A stretch of 64,000 nt of DNA from positions 1 to 64,000 of the forward strand of contig JAFREQ010000185.1 in NCBI GenBank assembly GCA_025331565.1, in the 5' to 3' direction. The translations under genes and the position numbers were made by a program. A model generated the notes under the pieces. The model did not search any database, was not told the origin of the DNA, and was given only the letters and a program-made list of their open reading frames with translations. This document shows, piece by piece, positions 53,801-64,000 of this stretch (the first letter of the stretch is position 1; every line of letters begins with the position of its first letter). The stretch is from Holacanthus passer (taxonomy: Eukaryota > Chordata > Actinopteri > Pomacanthidae).

Positions 53801-56471
53801 TTTGTGACATTGTTTTATCAGTAATACGGTTAAGATGTAAAAAAAAAAAATGTGTTGGACTGCGTGTCGATTTAAGTGAGGCTTCTAAATTTTGTGCTAA
53901 TTGACTTTATTGACTTCTTTTTCTTTTTTCTTTTTTTTTTTGCATTTATACCATTCAGCAGAACATTAAAGCTGAGACATCTTTTTGTGTTTAGGAAGTG
54001 AATGAAGTTCAGACTGTTGAAAGGATCAGTTTCTCAGGTCTTTGTATCTGGGTGTTTGATGTAAAATCTTTCTCCTCTGCAGCTCTGAGTGAAGAGGAGC
54101 AGAAGGAGCTGGAGAGGAAGAGGAGGAGGGAGTTGTACAAAGAGAAAAGGTTCTTCTGTGAGCTCTGCAACAAAGGTTTCCATCAGAAACATCAGCTGAG
54201 GAAACATGTCTCCTGTCACCTCAAACCTTTTCCCTGCAGCTCATGTGATAAAGGTTTCTACAAGGCCAAGACTCTGCAGAAGCACGTCCTGACCCACCAG
54301 CTGAGGGAGGCTCAGGAGAATGACCCTGACAAGCTGCTGCGCTGTGACCAATGCGACAAGAAATTCAGACTGCTGCGGCAGCTCCGAGTCCATCAGGCAT
54401 CTCACCGGCTGGAGAAAACACCGTTGAAGTGCCACGTCTGTGACCGCACCTTCACCTCCACTGGTGCGCTCAGGTACCACGAGGTGTCGCATGCCCAGAT
54501 CAAGCCCTTCATGTGCGACGTCTGCGGGAAAGGCTTCACAAGGAAGAAGAGCCTCCGTGAGCACCAGACCGTCCACACTGGTGCCCGGCCATACCCCTGT
54601 ACGACCTGCGGGAAGAGCTTCTCCACTGCCAGCAATCTGCGCGTCCACAAGAGGTCACATTCTGAGGACCGGCCATACAAGTGCTGCGAGTGCGACAAGG
54701 CCTTCAAGTGTAAGATGGGACTGCTGCAGCACAGAGTGGTCCATTCTGGAGAGAAACCCTTCATGTGTCAGACCTGTGGACTGAGTTTCGGCCTCAAGTA
54801 CAACTTCCAGAGACACCTGCGCCTGCACAACGGAGAGAAACCGTTCAGGTACTCACTCAGATACACAAGTTTTACTCTACACTTATTTCTTTAAAATGTT
54901 TCTGCATTCACAACTCAAGGCTGAGGTGGAAGGTCAGAAACATCCAATCATAACTGAAACCATTAGTTGATTAATCAATTTCTTAATAAAAAAGTAACTC
55001 TTTTGATTATCAATTATTAATTAACATTAAACAGGTTGTAGTTTCTGAATTTTTTTTTCTGTTTTCTGTCTCAATAAAATGAATATCTTTTTTTCACTGT
55101 TGGACAAATCAAGACATTCTCAAATGTATCAGAGTTTAATGTTGTCTTCGTTCAAACTGCTGCAGAAGGACTTAGAAAGAAGTAAAACTGAAAAAAAACT
55201 GAAATCAAAAAGTTTGTGATATGAAGATGAAATATGACTAATGTCGGGGGGTTCAGAAGAAGCACGACAACAACACAACAACCTCCTGCTTGATAAATAA
55301 CATAAATGTTTGTTAAATAGTTATAATCATAATCTGTCATGTCACCCTTTCCTGTTTCTAATAAGTGGAACTAAGCTTTTTGTCTTTTTGAGTTTTTATC
55401 CTTAACACTTGAAATGTATGTATGTATGTTTAGACTGCAGTATGTACTGTAACTACAGTATTTATTGTCACATAAACTTCATTACAGCAGTGGACTTTAT
55501 TAATCTGCTCTGATATCACATCCTTCTGTGATTCCATTGTGGGAATTCATGGTACAATGACAGAGACCTGTTGCACATTACAGAGCTAATTTAGATTAAA
55601 AAATCTTGCAGTTTGAAAAATATGAGCTAAGACAAACCCATACTCCAGTTCAACACCTTCTTTGTTCCTGTCTTGTCTCAGGTGTGATAAATGCGGAGAG
55701 GGGTTCACAGGTACCTGGGCTCTGAAGACCCACATGCTGGTTCATGGTGTAGAGAAGCCGTTCATGTGCGACCTCTGTGGGAAGACATTTTTCTACAACT
55801 GTCAGCTACAGAAGCACCAGCAGCTGGTCCACAACAACAAGGACAGAGAGAAGGTCGGAGGTGTGCTGGGGAGAAGGAGGCCGACCGGCGTGAAACCCTT
55901 CAGCTGTAAGATCTGTTTGAAGAGCTTCAGCAGCAACACCACACTGAGGACGCATGAGAAGAGCCATGCCGAGAACAAAGAGTTCACCTGCAACACCTGC
56001 GGGAAGTCCTTCCACCTGCGACACCTGTACCTGTACCACATGAGGCAGCACAGTGGCGACCGGCCGTACATCTGCAACGTCTGCGAGAAAGGTTTTTTGC
56101 TCATGTCGCAGCTAAAGCAACATGAGCTCCTGCATACCGGAGTCAAACCTCACAAGTGTGAACAGTGCGGGAAAGAGTTCAGGACGCCACAGAACTACCA
56201 TCGTCACCTGCTGGTCCACACTGGTGAGAAACCCTACGAGTGTGTTGTGTGCAGCAGGAAGTTCAGACAGTCCAATCAGCTTAAGTCTCACATGCAGATC
56301 CACACTGGGGTGAAGCTGTACACCTGTGAGCGCTGTGGGCGGGGATTCTCTGACTCCCGGCAGCTCAAGAAACACCACTGTGGAGACGACTTTCAGAACT
56401 TCGAGACCAGCAGTAAATCTAAGAAACAGAAGAACGTTTTTCCATGGAACGAAGGCTTCACAAACCAATAA
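47695..56471 (+). CDS. C2H2 zinc-finger protein, 16 fingers, multi-exon
   Basis: Exons 47695-47817, 48968-49181, 51072-51198, 51308-51750, 53227-53293, 54083-54848 and 55682-56471 encode about 843 residues. The N-terminus (ELIMEMAVESAVCVLQERLG, then LTAVLDVMTREAIRKIC and a charged heptad-like stretch) is the helical leader common in fish zinc-finger proteins. An acidic, Ser/Thr/Pro-rich middle follows, then a basic ELERKRRRELYKEKR patch and 16 C2H2 fingers, eight per exon, several joined by TGEKP-type linkers. The last finger ends HHC and lacks a normal second His spacing. A sequence-specific nuclear DNA-binding protein is expected; the target is unknown. The join from exon 2 (phase 1) to exon 3 (open only in phase 0) does not fit, so a small exon is missing from this model. 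No orthologue is named. Confidence 0.85.
48165..48345. repeat. ATCTACAGGAACTTT minisatellite
   Basis: At least six imperfect copies of a unit of about 27-30 bp built on TTTATCTACAGGAACTTT lie in intron 1 of the zinc-finger gene. Confidence 0.8.
48968..49181 (+). CDS. Zinc-finger gene exon 2 (helical leader)
   Basis: The acceptor is TTTCCGCTGCAG and the donor CCATCAG|GTGAGT. It encodes AQLTAVLDVMTREAIRKICT and LVMENKALKDEVGHLESELR, a likely coiled coil. Confidence 0.82.
49265..49322 (+). ncRNA. Hammerhead-ribozyme-like motif, best preserved
   Basis: CTGAAGA (49278-49284, fitting CUGANGA), stem II CTTCTC/GAGAAG with a GGAT loop (49287-49302), then GAAAC (49304-49308) and the GTC cleavage triplet (49309-49311). 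An outer helix GAATTC (49265-49270) with GAATCC (49317-49322) pairs at five of six positions. Both core strings and the cleavage triplet are intact. Penelope-like elements are known to carry such minimal type I hammerheads. It lies in the sense strand of an intron. Confidence 0.5.
49600..49775 (-). mobile_element. Retroelement 3' end fragment
   Basis: CAGAATCAGTTTTATTGGCC then GTACACATACAAGGAATTTG is a widespread fish retroelement tail in reverse orientation. Confidence 0.6.
50430..50900 (+). mobile_element. Rex1-like LINE fragment
   Basis: Broken frames show MLFDFSSAFNPIRPALLGEK, LTAMQV, DSVDIVEDSDYLVVYSDNKG and NTDALYKKG, Rex1 RT motifs. The YADD/FSDD block and much else are deleted. Confidence 0.8.
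51072..51198 (+). CDS. Zinc-finger gene exon 3
   Basis: The acceptor is TTCTATTATAG and the donor AATAGAG|GTAAGG. Only one frame is open (NGKTCAIGDQFQILIPEDQL...), and it joins exon 4 correctly, but it needs a phase 0 entry that exon 2 does not supply. Confidence 0.65.
51308..51750 (+). CDS. Zinc-finger gene exon 4 (linker)
   Basis: The acceptor is AATCATCCAG and the donor GTTGTC|GTAAGT. It encodes DGPALSLDINQPAANPAALA and a Ser/Thr/Pro- and acid-rich region without a domain. Confidence 0.8.
51795..52080. mobile_element. AT-rich dispersed repeat in the zinc-finger gene intron
   Basis: ATTGATTAGTTGATTAAAAT, ATAATCGATTAATCATTTC and the TTTGCTGGTTCCAGCTTCTT body look like a non-autonomous DNA element. 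Related ATAATCAAATAGTCG words recur at 52625-52880. The family is not named. Confidence 0.5.
52625..52880. mobile_element. Second AT-rich dispersed repeat
   Basis: GGGTGCAAATAATGATTATT ... GAATAATTGGTGATTGGCTA with ATCGTTTCAACC suggests an element with ATAATC/GATTAT-rich inverted ends, related to 51795-52080. Confidence 0.45.
53227..53293 (+). CDS. Zinc-finger gene exon 5
   Basis: A 67-base exon with acceptor CGTGTTTTCCAG and donor CGATCAG|GTGAGA. It encodes the acidic DADKKMESAEDAEEQTLTES. Confidence 0.75.
54083..54848 (+). CDS. Zinc-finger gene exon 6 (fingers 1-8)
   Basis: The acceptor is TTCTCCTCTGCAG. It encodes the basic patch and eight fingers (FFCELC to LRLH), ending GEKPF|R at TTCAG|GTACTC, so the intron falls just before the first Cys of finger 9. 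Confidence 0.92.
54930..55660 (+). other. Intron between the two finger exons
   Basis: Contains another TTAGTTGATTAATCAATTTC word at 54962-54981 and AT-rich sequence. No exon is seen. Confidence 0.5.
55682..56471 (+). CDS. Zinc-finger gene exon 7 (fingers 9-16)
   Basis: The acceptor CTTGTCTCAG in phase 2 gives RCDKCGEGFTGTWALKTH and seven more fingers, then a basic tail and TAA. Confidence 0.92.
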
Positions 56472-58450
56472 CACCTCAGAAAAGGAAATGCATAGTTCAA
56501 CATTTTGAGAAATCCTTGTATTCTCTCAGATTGGTATCAGTAGCATGTCTGTATGTTCAGTACAGAGTCAGTCGTTAACCTAGCTTAACATAAAGACGGG
56601 AAGCTGGGGAAACAGCTAGCCTGGCTCTGTCCAAAGTTGATACACCAGCCAACAAACACCTGCAATGATCAATGATTAAAACATTTATATCTCGTTTCTT
56701 TCGTTCATACACAAACTAAAATGTAAATACCACAGAACTAGTTCTTGGTCAATGACAGTGTTTCCATCTGCCCAGAAATTAACACACTGTTGTGTCGTGA
56801 GATGAATATCCATCATCTCATTTCACTCTTCTAAAGACAGAATAATCCCAAAATGTTGTAATCAATTTCTTTATTTTCAATATTTCAAAACAAAAATCTC
56901 AGAAAACTAGATTTTATAAATTAGTGGCACAGCTGAAAAACAGATAACATGAATGTTGTTTGTACTTTGACCAACGATTGTTTTTTAGGAATGACTCTGA
57001 CTGATATGCAGCAGCTGTTTGGCATTTTCTGTGCTATATTTCATACTCCGTGTTAGTGGAAGGATATTCTGACCTATAAATGAAAATCCGTTCAAACTGA
57101 TCCACTCATTTTGAATAAAAAAATTATTTTGTGCTGCTCACAGTGTTCAAAAGTGAACTATTCTAAAGCAGTTTCTGTTACTCTGGACAATCCACAGAGC
57201 TTTTTATAGGAATTACTTTCTGCTAAAGAAATGGTCCCTCAGTGAAGTCAGTTGCCAGCTGAGTTAACGCCTTGAGTTCAGCACAGTCGGTACCTTAAAT
57301 TAAAGTTGTAATGAGTGAATACACTCTGTCCCAGTTCAGTTTCCAATCTGAATGTCGAGACCCCCACAAAGATTGCCAAGATAAATCTCAGGGGTCAGAA
57401 GATGATTAAAGAGAGTAGAAAAAGTATCTCCAGTGCACAAAATTTATTCTGTTCATCTTTTTTTCTGACTTTTCTCCTATTTATGCTTCTTTTCCTGTGA
57501 AATATTGGATATCTCCTCTGTGCGTCCTTCAAATGAAACAGTGAATAAATAATCCCTCTTGAGTTGAACTGTGCCTCATTTTAAGGAGCTGAAAGTTGTA
57601 AACCACAGAGTGCTGTTGGTGACAGTGTAGTGGTTAGTGTACAGAAAGTTCATGTACTGTAGGTTTTGTACTAACATGAAGTGATACAATTGATTTCAAT
57701 GAAGATGTCCACACACCCTTCCTCAAGATTTAAATCCTAGTATTTCTGTTTTCATGTAATTAGATAGAAGATATTCAACATTTTTGTCCTGCATAAAGAT
57801 TTCAGTCTTCATTCTTTAGAGTTTAACAGCTATTGAACAAGATGTTTTTCATTGTATGTGACTTTATACTTACTTTATACTATACATTTATCTGATAGTA
57901 GCAGTTACTTGTTACATTCAGTCCACATTGACCAAGTAGTGCCACAACATAATGCTATTCAAACCTTACTGCTCAGTAATAATCCAATAATATGATAAAT
58001 AGCATTAGAACTTACTTACTAACTCAAAGAACAACTTTCATTTTTAGTTAAGAAATATATACTGTACTTACCCTTATCTGAAAATGACCATTTGACAAGT
58101 TAATTCAGGATTTATAACATAATACATACACAAAGGCACAAATTCAGAAGAAAGGTGGCCATTTTGAGAAAAACTCCTATAAACACAAATATATTTCAGC
58201 ATCATGTCAAGTTCAAAAGGCGAGCTAGCTTTGGTGCCAGGTGCATGTTGCAGGTGAAGAGACAGGGCTTCACTGCTGCATCTGTAATAGAAACCATCTT
58301 TGGTGCACATTTTAGACATGGGGCTTATGTTCCCAACGATATGATGAAGTTCAGGAGGGGACAATGAAGCCAGGACCATGTGAGTGGTGTCAATGCATCA
58401 GAGGGACATGAGCTGAGTGGTTGGAGAGGATAAAGGACATGGTGTCAGGA
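56472..58450 (+). other. 3' UTR and downstream of the zinc-finger gene
   Basis: AATAAA candidates lie near 57115 and 57543. There is no further coding signal or recognised transposon up to about 58.45 kb. Confidence 0.4.
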
Positions 58451-58599
58451 CAGAAATGTGAGAGTGAAATTGGACATGAAGACACAAGAAAATTTGAAAA
58501 TAAAAGGAAGAGAAGTTTGTTCTTCAAGCAAATCCAGTCAGACAATGAGGAAAGAGGAGACTTTTCTTGGGGATGATAGCGGTGACAAACAGTTGGGAT

Positions 58600-59640
58600 T
58601 TTCAAGGATCCACATCTGCTTCAAGACCTCCACCATCATCTGCGCCAAAAACACAAGGACCACAGGACTTAATGACTACAGACCGGTCGCCCTGACCTCT
58701 GTGGTAATGATGTCATTTGAGCACCTTGTGCTGTCCCACCACAAAATCATCACTGCCCCACTCACGGACCCCCTACAGAGTCAACAGGTTTGTAGATGAT
58801 ACTGTCAGCATGGCCCTCCACTTCATCCTCCAGCACCTGGGCTCCTTAGGAACATATGTCATGATCCTGTTCATGGACTTCAGCTCTGTCTTTAATACCA
58901 TCATTCTGGCTCTGCTCTCCCAGCAGAATGTGTCTGACTCCACCTGCAGGTGGATGACTGACTTCCTGTCTGACAGGAGGCAATTCATCAAGCTCCTGAA
59001 GTTTGTGGATGACATCAGTCGACCTACAGGGGAGAGATCAACCATCTGGTGACCCGGTGCAGTCAGAACGACCTGGAGCTGGAGATTGAAAGACAATATA
59101 GATGACTGTGGACTTCAGGAAGAAACCAGCCCCACCCGCCCTCCATCACCCTGCATGACTCCCCAATTGACAGTGTGGAGTCCTTCTGCTTCCTGGACTC
59201 CATCGTCACCAGGACCTCGAGTGGAAGCTGAACATCAGCTCCATCACCAAGAAAATCCAGCAGGGGATGAACTTCCTGCTGAAGAAGAAGTTCAACCTGT
59301 CAGAGACAATGATGGTTTACTTCTGCACCTCCATCACTGAGTCCATCCTTAACTCCCCCATCACCATCCTGTGACCTGCAGTCAAGGACAAGAGTAGACT
59401 ACAGTGGATTATTTGCTCCACTGAGAAGGTTCAATGTGCCCTCCCTCCAGGACCTGTAGACCTCCAGGACCCTGAGGCCTGCAGGTAAGATTGTGGCTGA
59501 CCCCTCCCACCTCGGACACAGGCTGCGATCCATCAGGACCAGAATGTCACAACACCAGAACAGTTTCTTCCCATCTACGGCTGGACTCATCAGCAAGACC
59601 AACGACCCTCGCTGACCCTGCTGCGTATATATGTATATGT
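58600..59640 (+). mobile_element. CR1/Rex1-group LINE relic with RT fragments
   Basis: Frames shift between LNDYRPVALTSVVMMSFEHL, VDDTVSMALHFILQHLGSLG, ILFMDFSSVFNTIILALLSQ and FVDDIS, then C-terminal MVYFCTSITESI and NSFFPSTAGLISKTNDP. The order matches a LINE RT from fingers to C-terminus with several deletions. Confidence 0.8.
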
Positions 59641-59944
59641 TTATAAAATCTACTTTCTACATCATTACATTGTTTAACTGTAGTCTCCAGCCTGCAAGTT
59701 GCCCTTTAATATTGTGAGAGGAGTCGTTCTGCATAACAAGCATTCGTTTACTTTTCATACTTTAAATACATTTAGCTGATAATACTAATGTACTTTTAAT
59801 GCAGGACTCTTACGTGTGATGGGGTATTTTTACAGTGTGGTATCGCAGCTTTTGCGTTAAAGGATAGGAATACTTTTTCCAACAAATCAGTGATATAAAG
59901 TTTTTTGGTTCTCTGGACTGGAATTCACGATGATGGCGACACAG

Positions 59945-60257
59945 GTTGTGCGCATGCGCACTGTATCAACAGTCGATAGACGCGGGTAATCAGTGCCGGA
60001 AGTTTTGACTCCAGTGAGTCTCCGTTAGGCTTCAAAGCTGCCGCAGCCGTGAAATTTCTGGACCCGTGAAGCTCCTCGGTATGAGCTGATCGCGTGTTTT
60101 TACTGTTTATTAAGTGGACATAAAAGTGCTAACTGTTAGCCGCTAACACACCGGCCTGCTGTTAGCCGGGAAGCTAACGCTAACTTAGCTTGTTTTGTTT
60201 GGGAAGCTAATTTTAGCATCAGTTGAGGCCTCAAACGTCCCTGTGAGCAGAGCTCAG
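59945..60257 (+). promoter_or_regulatory. Putative rnf168 promoter and 5' non-coding exon
   Basis: GCGCATGCGC (59950-59959) is a consensus NRF-1 site and CCGGAAG (59996-60002) an ETS core, typical of TATA-less housekeeping promoters. A non-coding exon could end at CAGCTCAG-type GCTCAG|GTGAGT (60257) or CTCG|GTATGA (60078). Which donor is used cannot be decided here. Confidence 0.5.
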
Positions 60258-60259
60258 GT

Positions 60260-61558
60260 GAGTTTAACAGTAACGTTGGTACCAGTAGTTATGCATCTCC
60301 ACCCTTATCTGTACCTGTGGAGTTGGTGGACTTCAGGTGAGTCGGTCACCTGCCCCTTAGAAGCTTAATAGTAACGTTAGGAGCTGATTGAACTTTCAGC
60401 CCCGTTAGCTTCAACTGTCCTGCTGTGACTGAAGGCGGAACTCAACATGTGAAGCTAGGCACAAAACTATTCTTGTTGTTTTTTCTTTTTTCCCAGTTTT
60501 TACTTTACAGCTTGTCTAATGTGTTTAGTAAAGGAACAAATTAGCCATATTGTTATCACAGTCACAAGGGATGAGTATCATTAAGATTTAATCACTGTTG
60601 ACGCCCATGGAAACTTCAGATAGTTCCTTTTGATTTACTGTGCAAAAATTAAGATTTGTATAAAATTCACAATAAACATTTTACATTATTTATTTATTTA
60701 TTATATTTTTACACCAAAGATAAATGATTTAAGATTACATGTAGTCTTTGTCACTTTGAAAATCCAGAATCTGTGAATATACATTTTATATTTTAAACTT
60801 TAAGTGCTTCTTCCTACTTCACTGAATAGTTAATTCTCAGTGTTTGTGACCTGCAGACTTCAAGTTTTCACATCACACTGTGTCAGTTTCATATTGGGCC
60901 CTGATTGGCTCCAAACAAGTTGTGATGTTGTACTGACAAGTATTAAACTGAGATTTCAGGTGAGCATCACACATCATTCTTAAGCTGATTGTTCACATCA
61001 TTCTGCACTGTGGAGGTTAAACAGGCAGGTGAAGAAACAATAAACCAAACACGTTTGAGTGGAGGGTGACTTCCACCAAACAGTTTGGAACTGGTTCTCA
61101 TTCACACCCTGGTTTCCGGGGACATGCTTAGTGGCTACACACTGTATTTTGATAGCTGTGATGGCACAAACTGTTGCCTGTAGTGTACCAGTAGTGCACA
61201 GGTGTGTCTGCACTGTAGCAACACCTCATCTGTCAATACTTAGTCAATACATCTGCCTTTTTTCTGTAGTTGATCCTCAAATATTGCAGAATGTGACAGG
61301 TGGCTGAGGTTTGAATCCTGTCACCCTTCACAAACTGCGCAGATAACAGTGTGTTTACATGGTTACCCTGTGACAGCTGTCTTAAATGAATGAGTCCGGG
61401 TGTCATCAGTCTCACCTGGACAACAGCAGAAATCACTGCAGAGTTCATGATCAGATGGATTTCAGCTGTAAGATTTCATTTACAAATTCAGTAAAATGGT
61501 GTGAAAAAATCCTAAATTGGACCAGTTTCCTGAACACTCATCATGGTGTCTCCTCCAG
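60260..61558 (+). other. Putative 5' UTR intron of rnf168
   Basis: No exon recognised. It ends at a good acceptor, GGTGTCTCCTCCAG (61558), 73 bases before the rnf168 ATG. Confidence 0.4.
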
Positions 61559-61631
61559 GCTCATCTCCTGGGTCTCCAGTCTTCCCTGCAGAGCTGTGAC
61601 CAACCATAGAAGAAGACGGAGAAGGAGGAAG

Positions 61632-61784
61632 ATGGCGCCGGTGTCAGACGTGGAGTTGGAGGTCCCGGACAGAGGAGGGAGGAGAGGAGGGGGAGCGCTG
61701 TGTCTGGATGACTGTCGGTGTCCAGTGTGTCTGGAGATCTTTGTGGAACCCGTGACACTGCCCTGCACACACACCTTCTGCAAG
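61632..61784 (+). CDS. rnf168: E3 ubiquitin ligase RNF168, first coding exon (partial gene)
   Basis: The ATG at 61632 (context GGAAGATGG) opens 51 codons ending TGCAAG|GTAACA in phase 0. LDDCRCPVCLEIFVEPVTLP, then CTHTFCK, is the first half of a C3HC4 RING finger: Cys28, Cys30-x2-Cys33, Cys45, His47 and Cys50 are visible. Human RNF168 has a closely similar start with ECQCGICMEILVEPVTLPCN. RNF168 ubiquitinates H2A K13/K15 at DNA double-strand breaks to recruit 53BP1 and BRCA1-associated factors. The rest of the RING, the ubiquitin-binding modules and the C-terminus lie beyond the window. RNF169 and other RING ligases are less likely because of the VEPVTLPC string. Confidence 0.8.
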
Positions 61785-61964
61785 GTAACACACACACCCA
61801 CACCCTGAGTGTGGTGGTGGGGGGTGTTTGTGACGTCATCTTGTGGTTTTTGATTAAGAGTGTCTCTGGTTAAGCCAAACAATGTTTAACTGACTATGTG
61901 GGGCCTAGAGGACAAAATGACTGTGTTTTCTCTGTAATAAACATTATGAAACAGGACCAGGATC

Positions 61965-62037
61965 AGTAATTAAAATTTTAAACAGGCTGTATTTATAAGG
62001 CTCTTTCTAGTCTACCAACCACTCAGAGCACTTTATA
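61965..62037. repeat. Dispersed repeat fragment
   Basis: GGCTCTTTCTAGTCTACCAA and CCACTCAGAGCACTTTATA are the tail of a common fish repeat. The inverted-repeat element begins immediately after it. Confidence 0.5.
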
Positions 62038-62280
62038 CAGGGTTCGTACGGGTGCTTGAAATCCTTGAAAAGGGTTGAATTTCAATGTTGTGTTTTCAAG
62101 GTCTGGAAAGTGCTTGAATTTTGCACCTGAACTGCCGCGTCAGTGCTCTGCTTTCAGATTTTGTGCTGCATGTGAACAGTTCAGCGATGGGGGAAGAGTT
62201 GGGCCATAGTTAAACATCGTTAGTTTAGCATGCCACTAGCTTGTTAAAGCAGCCCTTTGAAAGAAAGAAAAACACATCTA

Positions 62281-62510
62281 TTCAATTCAATTTTATTTGT
62301 ATAGCGCCAAATCACAACAAAAGTTATCTCGAGGCACTTTGCATACAGAGCAGGTCTAGACCATACTCCATAATATTACTTATAGAGGCCCAACAGTTCC
62401 CATCATGAGCTGCGCTTGATGCGACAGTGGCGAGGAAAAACTTCCTTTTAACAGGCAGAAACCTCAGACAGAACCAGGCTCAGTGATGGACAGACATCTG
62501 CCTCGATCGG
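62281..62510 (-). mobile_element. Retroelement 3' end inside the DNA element
   Basis: TTCAATTCAATTTTATTTGT, AGCGCCAAATCACAAC and GAGGAAAAACTTCCTTTTAAC are a very common fish LINE tail in reverse orientation. Confidence 0.7.
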
Positions 62511-62594
62511 TTGGGTTTAGAGAGAGACGGACAGAGAGAGACGGAGTCTGCTGCCTTCTAATGTTTTGGGGGGAAACTATCTTAATTGTAAAGC

Positions 62595-62890
62595 TGATCG
62601 TGATTACTCCATTGTTTACCTGCCACAACACATTCATTAGCAAAATAATTATCAACTTGAGATTGGAAACGGGTTCACATTTGTAAGTTTGATGTCAAGC
62701 TTGTATTGGTGAACCTCTTTCCAATCTCAGTTGATTAATTGAGACATGCGAGATCCCTTCAACAAAGGATATGCAATGTTTAATGATTCAGTAGTTTTGG
62801 CCAATTAGTAAGGCATATGATTTTAATCTGATCATGATTACTCCATCGTTTACCTGCCACGAAACATTCATTAGCAAAATAGTTCCACAT
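62595..62890. repeat. Internal direct duplication
   Basis: GTGATTACTCCATTGTTTACC with CATTCATTAGCAAAATAA (62601-62650) recurs at about 62836-62882 as GATTACTCCATCGTTTACC with CATTCATTAGCAAAATAG. Confidence 0.85.
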
Positions 62891-63800
62891 TACTTTCCAC
62901 TACAGTGGAAGATGCTGAAACTGACTAAATATCGAGAAACTGTGAGGTTTGAATTGTAGTATGCTCTTTTACTTTCATTTGTTATTTAATTTTATGTTTG
63001 CTCATGCAACATTTTAATAGCATGTTTATTTAATTACATCATAAACTCAATGATATCTGTGAGGGCTGTAAGTGTGAAGAAGGAATGTTCACTTCCCTCC
63101 ACTTTTCTCAGACTAGTTTGTCATTTCTATAGGCTATTTTCAACACTAGCCTACACATTTGTTTTATCTCCCCACCACAATACAAGTATAGGTAGTAATT
63201 AAGATGTGCATTTTGTTTAATGCAACTTTTTGCCTTCAGATAATTTTAGTTTGTATGTTTTTGAATAGGGCACTTCAGTCACTTGTTCCTTTGATTTGCA
63301 CAGTATACTATGTGGTGCTTGAACAGTTCATTGATTTCTACAAAATATTTTTGATTAAATAGAATTTATTGAACTTGAAGTTTTTGTGTGATATGATTTA
63401 TTTTTAATATTACTCTGGCAGGTAAGATGGCAAGCCCAAGCAACTTACAGAGAGGTGTTAAATTTTGGAAAGTAAAACCTTCAAAAAAGAAATTGATCAG
63501 GTGCTCTTGGGTAGTCTCCAGGTGAATTTTTATATTGATCTTTGCCTCGGTGCGAGTGTGCCTGAAAAAGTGGCTTTGCTTTTTTGGATAAATCTTTTGT
63601 GTTCTTTTAATTTCTGAACATGTTGCTATTTGTAAATTGTAGATGTTTGTGACATAATACAATGTACACACAGTATGTATTGCTGTACATAGGACTTCTA
63701 CCTGAACGATAAGGTGCTGTGCTGGAAAATTTTGAAAATGACCCTTGAAAGTGCTTGAAAAGTGCTTGAATTTGATTGTGAAAAAGGTGTACGAACCCTG

Positions 63801-64000
63801 ATCTATCTATATCTATTTAACTTTCACTTTATCCACTGTTTGAAATAATTGACTCCCTTTTCTGTCATGACCCTGTTTTGACCCCAGCTAAGACCTTAAT
63901 GTGTGTAGTGATTTAGAAGTTTTTACTTAAGTGTAAACACAGTTAGACGTATATATTTTTACTGGAAACATATATATTCAATAATACAGTAATATTAATG
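63801..64000 (+). other. rnf168 intron continuing past the window
   Basis: AT-rich, no exon seen. Confidence 0.4.

Larger units (their letters stand above)
62038..63800. mobile_element. 1.76 kb non-autonomous DNA transposon with 12-bp inverted ends
   Basis: CAGGGTTCGTAC (62038-62049) is perfectly inverted as GTACGAACCCTG (63789-63800). Inside both ends the word GTGCTTGAA recurs (near 62052 and 62110, and twice at about 63750-63770). There is no transposase frame. No obvious target duplication flanks it. It lies in the rnf168 intron and contains a reversed retroelement tail at 62281-62510 and an internal duplication. Confidence 0.75.

Noticed and set aside
61386..61631. N-terminal extension of RNF168 from an upstream in-frame ATG
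   Set aside because: A strong splice acceptor at 61558 lies inside it, and the known RNF168 N-terminus is short before the RING.
1..64000. Integrated virus, operon or prokaryote-like defence system
   Set aside because: No viral capsid, polymerase or envelope genes, operon structure or bacterial signals were found; repeats are endogenous transposons.

Overview
The window is vertebrate nuclear DNA, almost certainly from a ray-finned (teleost) fish. It has interrupted genes with GT-AG introns, dense microsatellites, and many transposon fossils of teleost type: Rex1-like and L2-like LINEs, tRNA-headed SINEs, Tc1-like elements and a DIRS-like element. I assembled four protein-coding genes by hand from splice sites and reading phase. 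No prokaryotic features are present.

Layout. 1-2.0 kb is a tandem satellite with 0.81-0.87 kb units. 2.0-3.4 kb holds two related modules, probably the 5' parts of a retroelement. 5.1-15.7 kb, minus strand, is a complete seven-exon Na+/K+-ATPase beta subunit, closest to beta-3 (atp1b3), with an unusual Lys/Glu-rich N-terminus. Its introns carry L2, Tc1-like and other LINE debris. 16-29.8 kb has no coding gene: simple repeats, a possible 5' non-coding exon near 18.3 kb, a SINE split by a 4.5 kb nested insertion, a Rex1 copy and an L2 copy. 29.8-43.6 kb, plus strand, is a complete six-exon nyap2 (neuronal PI3K adaptor). Its introns hold a histone H2A pseudogene, a Tc1-like relic and a long antisense DIRS-like relic. 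47.7-56.5 kb, plus strand, is a 16-finger C2H2 zinc-finger gene. 58.6-59.6 kb is another LINE relic. 59.9-61.8 kb holds the promoter region and first coding exon of rnf168, a RING ubiquitin ligase of the DNA-damage response, which continues beyond the window. A 1.76 kb element with perfect 12-bp inverted ends lies in its first large intron.

The four genes do not form a pathway. They are an ion-pump subunit, a neuronal signalling adaptor, a DNA-binding protein and a chromatin E3 ligase, each with its own apparent promoter. The most interesting non-gene signal is a recurring hammerhead-ribozyme-like architecture (CTGANGA, hairpin, GAAAC, closed by an outer stem). It occurs in every unit of the satellite, in degenerate form in the 2-3 kb modules, and most convincingly at 49.27 kb. 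Identities come from recognising protein and repeat families by eye; no database search was run.
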